The notes under the pieces were generated by a model, which was not told the DNA's origin, made no database searches, and saw nothing but the letters and a program-made list of their open reading frames with translations. Made by a program: the position numbers and the translations under genes. Shown one piece after another: positions 56,855-64,000 of a DNA stretch of 64,000 nucleotides. The number at the start of each line of letters is the position of its first letter. Positions within the stretch are counted from its first letter, which is position 1. The stretch is from assembly GCA_028718605.1 (NCBI GenBank), contig JAQULM010000002.1, positions 124,001 to 188,000 of the forward strand. The letters run 5' to 3'. Source of the DNA: Patescibacteria group bacterium. Its GTDB lineage: Bacteria; Patescibacteria; ABY1; UBA10025; JAHIVO01.

Positions 56855-57526
56855 ATGATACGCGGCGTTATCTTTGACATGGACGGGGTAATCATTGACT
56901 CGGAACCGCTGTGGGAAGAAGCGAATTCACAATTCCTTGCAAACCACGGTGCAGTTATCCAAAACACGCCCGCGCAGGAAAAGTTCTGGAATACGCACGT
57001 CAGGGGAAGGACTGAGCGTTACGGAATGCGATTGATACAGAAGCGTTTTAAACTCCAGGGCCCGCTCAATAAACTCATGGAGGAAAAAATTGCGCTCGTG
57101 CTCGCTCTGTTCAAACGCAAGCTCACCCTGGTACCAGGTTCACTGCAGCTGATAAAAAAGCTCTCTACCGAAGGATTTCGCGTCGGCCTCGCCTCATCTT
57201 CACCCCTGCGGGTAATCCAATATGTAATTCGCCGGTACCGGTTGCGGCCGTACCTAACGGCATACCTGTCAGGAAACTCGTGCCGGCACGGCAAACCGCA
57301 TCCTGAATCATTCCTCAGGACAGCACGCCTCATGCATGTCGCTCCCCGCAATACAGTCGTTATCGAGGACTCAGGCAATGGTGTCACTGCCGCAATACGC
57401 GCTGGCATGCATTGCATTGCTTTGAAACAACCGTATATGCCATTGAGTCGCCTCCGTGCTGCGCATGCCATTGTCCGGAAGCTCAATCGCGCCACCATCG
57501 ACCAAATAATCACCATTCTGCAATAA
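56855..57526 (+). CDS. HAD-superfamily phosphatase, beta-phosphoglucomutase-like
   Basis: 223 residues. Motif I FDMDGVIIDSEPLWEEAN (Asp8/Asp10), motif II LASSSPLRVIQYV, motif III Lys in GNSCRHGKPHPESFLRTA and motif IV VVIEDSGNGVTAAIRAGM are present, with a four-helix cap between residues 15 and 90. This subgroup includes beta-PGM and sugar phosphatases. It follows the phosphohexomutase by three bases, so a shared sugar-phosphate pathway is likely. Specificity is not determinable. Confidence 0.88.
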   Translation: MIRGVIFDMDGVIIDSEPLWEEANSQFLANHGAVIQNTPAQEKFWNTHVRGRTERYGMRLIQKRFKLQGPLNKLMEEKIALVLALFKRKLTLVPGSLQLIKKLSTEGFRVGLASSSPLRVIQYVIRRYRLRPYLTAYLSGNSCRHGKPHPESFLRTARLMHVAPRNTVVIEDSGNGVTAAIRAGMHCIALKQPYMPLSRLRAAHAIVRKLNRATIDQIITILQ

Positions 57527-57536
57527 TTACTACGGT

Positions 57537-59066
57537 ATGAAACTCAAACGCCCCCTTGCTTTAATCATCATGGACGGATGGGGCATCGGTGAAAACGACG
57601 AACACAATCCGATTTTCCTCGCCGATACGCCAAATATTGACTTCCTCATGAAGACATACCCGCATACGATCATCGGCGCCGCAGGCGAATTTATCGGCTT
57701 AACGCCTGGGCACCAGGGATCGTCAGAAATCGGCCATTTGATCATTGGCGCGGGGAGGAACGTACTGCTCCCGCAAACGCAAATCAAGCATGCGATGGAC
57801 ACCGGCGAAATCATGAATAACCCGGCATACCTGCACTCGCTTGAGGTGCTCAAAAAAACCAACGGCCGGCTCCATTTAATGGGATTACTGTCTGACCAGG
57901 GAGTGCATTCATACGACAGAGCGTGCCACCTGCTCCTCAAGCTCGCAAAGGACGCGGGCGTTCCGAATGAACGAATTTTTATCCATGTTTTTTCGGACGG
58001 CCGCGATGTCGGGCCCCAAACTTCAAAACTGTACACCGGCCGGCTCGCTGCAATCGGCATCGGGCGCGTTGCGAGCATCATGGGCCGGTACTGGGCAATG
58101 GACCGCGACCACCGCTGGGAACGGGTTGAAAAAGCGTATACGATGCTCACTGAAGGAAAGGCAGACTATGAAGCGTCGTCCGTTGAAGCAGCAATTGATA
58201 TGGCATATAAACGCGATGAAACGGACGAATTCATCAAACCAACAGTTATTCTGCGCGATGGATGTTTCAATGATGGCGATGTAGTATGGAACTTCTGCTA
58301 CCGCGTCGATCGTGAGATTGAAATAACACAGGCGCTCATCGAAACAAGCTTCACGGAATTTAAGCGGGCGAAACGCCCCGCGATCCACTACGTCGCGATG
58401 ACGGATTACTACGAGGGAATCCCATGCCCGGTCGCATTTGTCCGCCAGTTCCCGAAAAATACGCTCGGTGAAATATTGAGCAAAAACGGCCTTGCCCAAT
58501 TTCGCTGTACTGAAACGGAAAAATGGGTGTACGTTACAAAAATTTTTAACGGCTTGCAGGAGGATCCGTTCCCCGGTGAAGTTCGTAAATTGATTCCGTC
58601 CGACAAAATCGCAACATACGACCTGAAGCCGGAGATGAAAGCGATGGAAATCGCGAAGGAACTCGTCCAGTACCTGCATCAACGGGCGTTCGACGTGTAC
58701 ATCGTCAACTTTGCAAATCCCGACATGCTCGGGCACACCGGCAACAAAAAAGCCATTATGAAAGGGATCCACGTAGTTGACACCGCAATCGGGCTCGTAT
58801 ACGAGGAACTTATGAACGTCGGCGGCACCGCACTCATCACCGCAGATCACGGTGATGCAGAAATCATCTGGGATAAAAAACTCCAGCAGCCGCACACGTT
58901 CCACTCCGATAACCACGTCCCTTTTATTTTCATTGATGATGAACACAAAACGGCAACGCTCCGCGAAATGGGCACACTTCGGGACGTCGCACCAACGGTA
59001 CTCAACTGTATCGGCATCAAACAACCGCCGGAGATGACCGGCAGCTCACTTATTGCACGCCTATGA
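57537..59066 (+). CDS. gpmI: 2,3-bisphosphoglycerate-independent phosphoglycerate mutase
   Basis: 509 residues, normal for iPGM. Metal site Asp13 in LIIMDGWGIGENDEHNP, catalytic Ser63 in GHQGSSEIGHLIIGAGR, then LHLMGLLSDQGVHSYDR, DGRDVGPQ, NPDMLGHTG and TADHGDAE for the second Mn site. It interconverts 3- and 2-phosphoglycerate in glycolysis and gluconeogenesis, in line with ppsA. It overlaps murI by four bases (ATGA). Confidence 0.97.
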   Translation: MKLKRPLALIIMDGWGIGENDEHNPIFLADTPNIDFLMKTYPHTIIGAAGEFIGLTPGHQGSSEIGHLIIGAGRNVLLPQTQIKHAMDTGEIMNNPAYLHSLEVLKKTNGRLHLMGLLSDQGVHSYDRACHLLLKLAKDAGVPNERIFIHVFSDGRDVGPQTSKLYTGRLAAIGIGRVASIMGRYWAMDRDHRWERVEKAYTMLTEGKADYEASSVEAAIDMAYKRDETDEFIKPTVILRDGCFNDGDVVWNFCYRVDREIEITQALIETSFTEFKRAKRPAIHYVAMTDYYEGIPCPVAFVRQFPKNTLGEILSKNGLAQFRCTETEKWVYVTKIFNGLQEDPFPGEVRKLIPSDKIATYDLKPEMKAMEIAKELVQYLHQRAFDVYIVNFANPDMLGHTGNKKAIMKGIHVVDTAIGLVYEELMNVGGTALITADHGDAEIIWDKKLQQPHTFHSDNHVPFIFIDDEHKTATLREMGTLRDVAPTVLNCIGIKQPPEMTGSSLIARL

Positions 59067-59854
59067 TCGGCATATTTGACTCTGGCATCGGTGGCCTGAC
59101 CATCGTACGCGAAGTATTCAAGCAGCTCCCGGACCGGCAGCTGGTATATTTTGGCGACACCGCGCGTACTCCGTACGGAAATAAAAGTGCAGACACCATT
59201 ATCCAGTATGCGCTCGAGGATACGGAATTCCTCCTCTCTCAGGGCGCAAAAATCATCGTTGTCGCATGCAATACCGCGTCAGCAGTTGCCACCGACGCAA
59301 TCAAAAAACGGTACCCCGACGTACCACTGTTCGAGGTGATCACCCCTGCCGTATCGGCGGCGGTCAAACGCACCAAAAACAGACGGATTGGCGTTATCGG
59401 CACCCGGGCTACGGTACAGAGCATGATTTACCAAAAAAAAATCGAAATGATGCACAATGACTGTACGATCATCAGCAAACCATGCCCGCTCTTCGTCCCC
59501 CTCGTGGAGGAAAATTTTATCAACGACCCGATCACGAAGATGATCGCGCGGCGCTATTTGCGCCCCTTGCGCTTGCAACAGATCGACACGCTCATCCTCG
59601 GCTGTACCCACTACCCGTTGATTAAAAGCATCATCCAAATTAAAATCGGCAAACGCGTATCGCTGATCGACCCAGCAGAGCAAACAGTCGCTGAGCTTAA
59701 AAAGTACATCGAGGAGCATCCTGATATCGAGCGCCAACCGCCGAAAAACAGCGAACACCACTTTTTCTTCAGTGACGTAGCGCCCCACCTCAAGCAACTT
59801 GCGGCGCAGTGGCTTGATACAAAAATACAGCCTCTGCTCCACCGCCTCCGCTAA
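59063..59854 (+). CDS. murI: Glutamate racemase
   Basis: 263 residues. FDSGIGGLTIVREVFKQLPD, the first catalytic Cys69 in VVACNTASAVA and the second Cys181 in LGCTHYPLIK are diagnostic. It makes D-glutamate for peptidoglycan, so the cell has a murein wall. It is translationally coupled to gpmI, an unusual pairing that may be just genome compaction. Confidence 0.96.
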   Translation: MIGIFDSGIGGLTIVREVFKQLPDRQLVYFGDTARTPYGNKSADTIIQYALEDTEFLLSQGAKIIVVACNTASAVATDAIKKRYPDVPLFEVITPAVSAAVKRTKNRRIGVIGTRATVQSMIYQKKIEMMHNDCTIISKPCPLFVPLVEENFINDPITKMIARRYLRPLRLQQIDTLILGCTHYPLIKSIIQIKIGKRVSLIDPAEQTVAELKKYIEEHPDIERQPPKNSEHHFFFSDVAPHLKQLAAQWLDTKIQPLLHRLR

Positions 59855-59872
59855 TGCACCCAGGAGGATGCC

Positions 59873-62392
59873 TTAGGAATCTTGCGAGGAAAGATCGCCC
59901 AAATCATGGCCTCCCGCCGCCGGTTGGGCTGGTTTCTGTTCCGGCACCGCACCTTTGCGCGTTTGCTTCGGGACAGACCGCCTACGATCCTGCCGTCCAG
60001 TTTCCCGTTTTTTCGGCATTCTGCCTTTTTCTGGCAGCGCCGCTTCGGCCGCTGCTGGTTCCTGCCCTTTTCCCCGAATTTCTGAAGCACCTCCGGAAAC
60101 ACCCTCGTCAACCGCTTCGAGCGTGATCACCGTGCCCTTTCCGGGAAGCGTCGGCGCTGCAGCCGCTTCTTTTGGTTTGAGCTCAACCTTCAATCGAATC
60201 AACCCTTGCCGCCTACCGACGGTAATCGGGCGGCTTTTAAACGTCTCGTATCCGTTCTTCACGGCGACGAGGTAGTATGAACCAGGGGCTACGAGTGCAG
60301 TGAACTGGCCACGGCTATTCGTCACGCGAGTACCCAGAAGCGTGCTCTTCTCTGCATTATAAATCCTGACGACTGCCATAGAAATCGGCTCGCCAGTTTC
60401 AGCGTCCTGCGTTACGCCCCACGACCGTTCGAGGATCCCGCCGATGAGATATTTAATGAAAATCAGCGCCGTATACAAACTTAATATGGCATAATTGGCA
60501 ATCACAGGATCGAGTACGAGCGCAAGCCAACTCAATACAGTGCCAGTAATCAACAGTGGCGTACTGACTCGCTCAAGTATAAACCCGATGCGATTCAGGA
60601 TGCGCAGCCATCGCAACCGTGACTCTGGCACGGCTTCGGTATCCGGGTCTATCGGGATATTAATATTGAGCGTACCTGCATCTTTCTCGCTGACCGTAAA
60701 CGTATCCCCCCGGTAAATATTTTCATACTGGCTGATAGCTGCTGTTTTTAAAATATGTGACGGAAAAATATACCCGGGACGCACCACGGTCACGTAATAC
60801 TCCCCCGGCTCAACCAAAAAGCCGAATCGGCCCTGCGCGTCGGTGATCTGGCTCTCCCGGAGTTTATTGAATTCGCGGGAAAAAATTCTCACAATCGCAC
60901 GGCGGATTGGCCGGCCTGTCGTGCTGTCGAATACCGATCCCCACGACCGCTTGCGCTTGCCAAAGGCGACCGGCGCGAGCCACAGGTAGCTGAACCTGAA
61001 AAATAAATATATAATGTTTATTAACTGGAAAGACGTAATGGTAGTCGCCGTGACACCCGTTGCAACAATAATGGCGGCGGTCGTTACGGAAGGCTCAACA
61101 ATCTGGTTCAGGATCGACGTGACGGTCGGGTTATTGCGAATATCGCCAATGGTATTGCCGATGGCATCCGTAATGGCGCGGATCGGCTTCGGGAGCGCTT
61201 CTTCGATTTTATCCAGTATCTTCGCTGCCGGTGGCGCGGTATCGTCATTGGTTTGGGGGGTACTTCCGTCATCGCCCGGCTGTCCATCCGGCGGAACTGG
61301 CGTCGTTGGGGCGCCAATAGTAAATGACTCCGATGCGCTGGTACTATTGCCCGCGAAGTCGTATGCGAGCGCACGGACAGTATGTTTGCCATCAGCTAAT
61401 TCGGGGAGTGTATACGGCGTTGTCGCACCGACGTCAACCAGAACAACCGCGAGTCCGTCAACTGATATACCATAGTGGTGGATGCCGGATGTCGCATCGG
61501 TCGTTTCAAAACTGATGCGCGGCGTTTTATTTTGCGTTCGCTTCCCATCAAGGAGGTCGATCGAGAATTCGAGCGGAGGAGTTCTATCAATCTGGACCTT
61601 ATAGTGCCCTGCTGGGCCCCAGCCATCCTCATTCTCCGCGCGAACGTGGAAATACCACGTCCCGTCACCCGTTTCCGTATAGCTTGACGACCGGCCAGTC
61701 GTATCGCGAATTGTATCAGGAGTGGTGCTTGCTTGGTCGTCAAATGCGTAGCTGAAACCAGTGACGCCGCTTTGCTGCGTCCATTCGAATGTACTGTCAG
61801 CAACCGCATACCACAGTGCTTGCTCAGGATGCGTCGGAGAGGTGATCGTCGGAGCTACGGGGAGATGCTTCTCCTCTTCAGGTGGCGGCGGGGGGGGCGG
61901 AGGTGGCTCGCCTGGTTCTGAAACTGTATATGTTCCTCCCGCACTGCCAGTGAGTACATTGGTGCCCAATCCGTCGTTCGCGAGCACGCTCGCTGAACCG
62001 ATCGTCACATTTGCTGTACCCGCTACTAACGCGTGAAATGTAATAGTGATAATCCCGCCGCCAGAACCGGTATACCCTGGATTGGGCACGCCTCCCGCGA
62101 ATGTTATAGTGCCGCTCGCATTCGAGTACGAAGGCGTGACCGGCCATAATGAAAATACTCCCGCTTGGGAAATGGCGGTTACCTCGAGAATATCATTAGG
62201 GTATGTTACGGTCGCCTGGGCTGAATTGATCGCAACCCCCGCCGTATTGACGCCGACAGAGACATTAAAGCTCCCGCCAACGGTCGGAGAAGCGGACGAC
62301 GGTGCGAGATAGAGCGTTGCTGCATGCGCGGCAGCAGGAAACAGTACGCAACATGCAACAATCCAAAGTGCTATGGAAAAACGCCGTGCCAT
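59873..62392 (-). CDS. Cohesin-like surface protein with membrane segments and two carboxypeptidase-regulatory domains
   Basis: 839 residues. Signal peptide (1-24), a cohesin-like beta domain (about 25-155), a poly-Pro linker (about 164-175), two Ig/fibronectin-like regions (about 185-380) with a Pro-rich gap, a membrane segment (about 440-475), a CarboxypepD_reg-like domain (WGSVFDSTTGRPIRRAIVRI), two more membrane segments (about 605-655), a second such domain (WGVTQDAETGEPISMAVVRI) and a charged tail. It is likely a cell-surface anchor or receptor. It follows the smaller cohesin protein by nine bases. Confidence 0.85.
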   Translation of the reverse strand: MARRFSIALWIVACCVLFPAAAHAATLYLAPSSASPTVGGSFNVSVGVNTAGVAINSAQATVTYPNDILEVTAISQAGVFSLWPVTPSYSNASGTITFAGGVPNPGYTGSGGGIITITFHALVAGTANVTIGSASVLANDGLGTNVLTGSAGGTYTVSEPGEPPPPPPPPPEEEKHLPVAPTITSPTHPEQALWYAVADSTFEWTQQSGVTGFSYAFDDQASTTPDTIRDTTGRSSSYTETGDGTWYFHVRAENEDGWGPAGHYKVQIDRTPPLEFSIDLLDGKRTQNKTPRISFETTDATSGIHHYGISVDGLAVVLVDVGATTPYTLPELADGKHTVRALAYDFAGNSTSASESFTIGAPTTPVPPDGQPGDDGSTPQTNDDTAPPAAKILDKIEEALPKPIRAITDAIGNTIGDIRNNPTVTSILNQIVEPSVTTAAIIVATGVTATTITSFQLINIIYLFFRFSYLWLAPVAFGKRKRSWGSVFDSTTGRPIRRAIVRIFSREFNKLRESQITDAQGRFGFLVEPGEYYVTVVRPGYIFPSHILKTAAISQYENIYRGDTFTVSEKDAGTLNINIPIDPDTEAVPESRLRWLRILNRIGFILERVSTPLLITGTVLSWLALVLDPVIANYAILSLYTALIFIKYLIGGILERSWGVTQDAETGEPISMAVVRIYNAEKSTLLGTRVTNSRGQFTALVAPGSYYLVAVKNGYETFKSRPITVGRRQGLIRLKVELKPKEAAAAPTLPGKGTVITLEAVDEGVSGGASEIRGKGQEPAAAEAALPEKGRMPKKRETGRQDRRRSVPKQTRKGAVPEQKPAQPAAGGHDLGDLSSQDS

Positions 62393-62401
62393 AGGAATGC
62401 G

Positions 62402-63541
62402 CTACCGTTTACGATTTGAGCGGAGCCCAAGCAGCAAAAGCGCTGAGAGCAGCAGTATCGCTGCAAGCGCAAAAAGTATTTTCGTGCCGTACGCCTGGAC
62501 TGTACCCCGAGTACTCCGCTGATAGAATTGGTAGGTTGTCGAGTTGCCGGCAACGTCATATGCGACGACGCGGACTGTTTGCAAATTATCTGAGCTCTGG
62601 AGCACATGGGGAGATACTGCACGCTGGGTTCGGGTGCCGGCTTCGTACACATCGTAGTGGTCAATGCCTGACATCTTATCGGTCGCCGAAAATACAATAA
62701 ACGCCTTCCCCCCGTACAGCGTCGGCTCTGCTGATGAAAAAGCGGTAACCGTCCCCGGAGAGGTGCCGTCGATCATGACGCGGCGGCTGCCGGCAATCTT
62801 CCATTCTTCGCCGGGAAGCTTTTCACGCAGGATAAAGTAATGGACGCCGTCGGCGAGATTTAAAAATGTCACAGTACCAACAACGTCTTCACGATCATCA
62901 TCCGGTATCTCGCTGACTGAATCACTGACGACATAGCTGTATCCTGCACCTGGCGTAGCAGTCCAATTGACCGTGAAATCACGCTCCCGGTACCACGTCT
63001 TCTCTGAAGGGTGCGTGGGCGAAATAATAGAAAACGACGTCGCAGGCGTGATATCAACTATTCCTGAATTCAACGTCAGCGGAGCTTCGGTCCCAAGTCC
63101 ATCGTTTAACAGGACGTGTGTCACATCATCTTGAAAACCAATCTCCACCCCGCCAGTTGCGAACGCCTGGAATGTAATCGTGACAACAATTCCGCCAGAA
63201 ACGTAGCTGCCGCTCGGGATGCCGCCAATCATGGTGATAACGCCTGCCTCTCGGTCAACCGCCGGCTCCTCAGGCCAGAGCGTCAAAAATGATCCACCGC
63301 GTGATACGCCAATAACCTCCAACATATCTGCCGGATAGGTAACCGCTGCCTCAACAGCATTGATCACCTGCTGATCGCTGGATATATGCACGAGAACATC
63401 AAAAACCTTACCCTGTTCGAATTTCTTCTCTGCTGCATCCGCAGAAAGTGACGCAGCATCCGCATGATGGGCGATGGCAGACACGCCTGCGATGATGCCA
63501 GTTACAATGCACACGATGTATAAATATCTCTTCATACGCAT
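62402..63541 (-). CDS. Cohesin-like surface protein with C-terminal anchor
   Basis: 379 residues from ATG 63541 (MRMKRYLYIVCIV), with AGG five bases upstream. Signal peptide (about 1-27), a cohesin-like domain (about 30-165, VLVHISSDQQVINAVEAAVT, YPADMLEVIGVS and VVTITFQAFATGGVEI), two Ig-like regions (SPTHPSEKTWYRERDFTVNW; GIDHYDVYEAGTRTQRA) and a C-terminal membrane helix (about 352-372) followed by SNRKR. Its cohesin strands closely parallel those of the 839-residue protein, so a shared ancestor is likely. It sits one base after the dockerin gene. Confidence 0.85.
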   Translation of the reverse strand: MRMKRYLYIVCIVTGIIAGVSAIAHHADAASLSADAAEKKFEQGKVFDVLVHISSDQQVINAVEAAVTYPADMLEVIGVSRGGSFLTLWPEEPAVDREAGVITMIGGIPSGSYVSGGIVVTITFQAFATGGVEIGFQDDVTHVLLNDGLGTEAPLTLNSGIVDITPATSFSIISPTHPSEKTWYRERDFTVNWTATPGAGYSYVVSDSVSEIPDDDREDVVGTVTFLNLADGVHYFILREKLPGEEWKIAGSRRVMIDGTSPGTVTAFSSAEPTLYGGKAFIVFSATDKMSGIDHYDVYEAGTRTQRAVSPHVLQSSDNLQTVRVVAYDVAGNSTTYQFYQRSTRGTVQAYGTKILFALAAILLLSALLLLGLRSNRKR

Positions 63542-63542
63542 A

Positions 63543-64000
63543 TTATCCTGTCCAATAGTACAGCATGATGCTGAAATCAATGATGTCGACCGTTCCGTCT
63601 TGGTTAATATCGGCACGGGCATTGCTTGGATTTGAAGCATTCCAATAAAACAGCATGATACTAAAATCGATCAAGTTTACCGCTCCATCGCAATTGATAT
63701 CACCAGGAACCGCCCCTGCACAAACATCAGGCTCGCCGGTCCCTGTCACATCAAACGACACGGTATCGCTGAACTCTGACACTGCTTGGGATATCGGTTC
63801 GGTTGCCTGTGCTTTTGCTGAATGGGTCCCCTCAACCAAATCATCCGCATTGAAAAGCTGCAGCCACCGGCCATTGGTATCCGAACTCGCGATATGAACG
63901 GCGATTTTCGTCGGATTCGAGCCCGCTCCTGCACCGACTTGCGGGGAGGTCAGCGTCACATTGACTGTGCTTTCGGGGGCAGTTGTGCCGGAGAGCGTGA
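63543..64000 (-). CDS. Dockerin-type protein, N-terminus outside the window
   Basis: The last 151 residues of a longer protein (the frame is open at 64000). A beta-rich segment (VTLTSPQVGAGAGSNPTKIA) precedes a type I dockerin pair: GDINCDGAVNLIDFSIMLFYWNA and ADINQDGTVDIIDFSIMLYYW. Each repeat has a D-x-N/D-x-D-G calcium loop and an F-helix. Dockerins bind cohesins; the next two genes encode cohesin-like proteins, so they may assemble on the cell surface. Confidence 0.85.
   Translation of the reverse strand, partial: TLSGTTAPESTVNVTLTSPQVGAGAGSNPTKIAVHIASSDTNGRWLQLFNADDLVEGTHSAKAQATEPISQAVSEFSDTVSFDVTGTGEPDVCAGAVPGDINCDGAVNLIDFSIMLFYWNASNPSNARADINQDGTVDIIDFSIMLYYWTG

Noticed and set aside
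1..64000. Recoded TGA (as in Gracilibacteria)
   Set aside because: TGA closes many frames in ATGA overlaps and no in-frame TGA is needed to complete a known protein.
1..64000. Mobile elements and CRISPR arrays
   Set aside because: No transposase, integrase or phage gene and no regular repeat-spacer array was seen.

Overview
The window most likely comes from a Patescibacteria (Candidate Phyla Radiation) genome, probably from the Parcubacteria side. This is inferred from several traits together: envelope proteins with Asn/Thr-rich linkers, cohesin- and dockerin-type surface proteins, a single-copy informational core, few biosynthetic genes, and many short 5' leaders. TGA is used as a stop throughout (many ATGA start/stop overlaps), so this is not one of the lineages that recode TGA. 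No phage, transposase or CRISPR array is visible.

Layout. 1-5400: minus-strand genes for membrane proteins, a HIT-like protein, a P-loop kinase, a Nudix hydrolase, a CYTH protein and an anchored glycosidase. 5400-9850: small ORFs, a structured non-coding stretch, a DUF4424-like envelope protein, a PadR/HAAS module flanked by degenerate repeats, and tRNA-Asn. 9850-15400: rpoD, dnaG, Nudix, SGNH lipoprotein, alpha/beta hydrolase, tRNA-Ser. 15400-23800: a small-peptide cassette, an ABC exporter, PEP synthase, membrane proteins, and groES-groEL behind a CIRCE operator. 23800-29400: an O-antigen-ligase-like protein, a nucleotidyltransferase and uvrA. 29400-38600: a small basic protein, uvrC, secG, a peptide-binding protein, tRNA-Leu, rnj, trpS and a GalT-like protein. 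38600-47900: rpsF-ssb-rpsR-efp, a THUMP-type methyltransferase, hidden small ORFs, ychF, rsmE, a calcium-repeat protein, Nudix, folD and glyA. 47900-51000: a VIT-like transporter and a radical-SAM/SPASM operon with a Cys-ending small peptide. 51000-53320: elp3 head-to-head with a Trm9-like methyltransferase. 53370-59850: a bactofilin-like membrane protein, phosphohexomutase, HAD phosphatase, gpmI and murI. 59870-64000: two cohesin-like proteins and a dockerin protein cut by the window edge.

How the genes fit together. The core genes cover replication and transcription initiation (dnaG-rpoD), excision repair (uvrA, uvrC), translation (trpS, rpsF, rpsR, efp, rsmE, ychF, three tRNAs), RNA decay (rnj), protein folding and export (groESL, secG), one-carbon metabolism (folD, glyA) and lower glycolysis or gluconeogenesis (gpmI, ppsA, hexomutase). 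The most interesting accessory systems are: (1) Elp3 plus a Trm9-like enzyme, a possible bacterial route to mcm5U-type wobble bases; (2) the radical-SAM/SPASM operon, a possible RiPP (modified peptide) locus; (3) the cohesin/dockerin surface operon. Several housekeeping genes have a -10 box 6-8 bases before the ATG, which points to leaderless mRNAs, while the small peptide genes carry strong Shine-Dalgarno sites.
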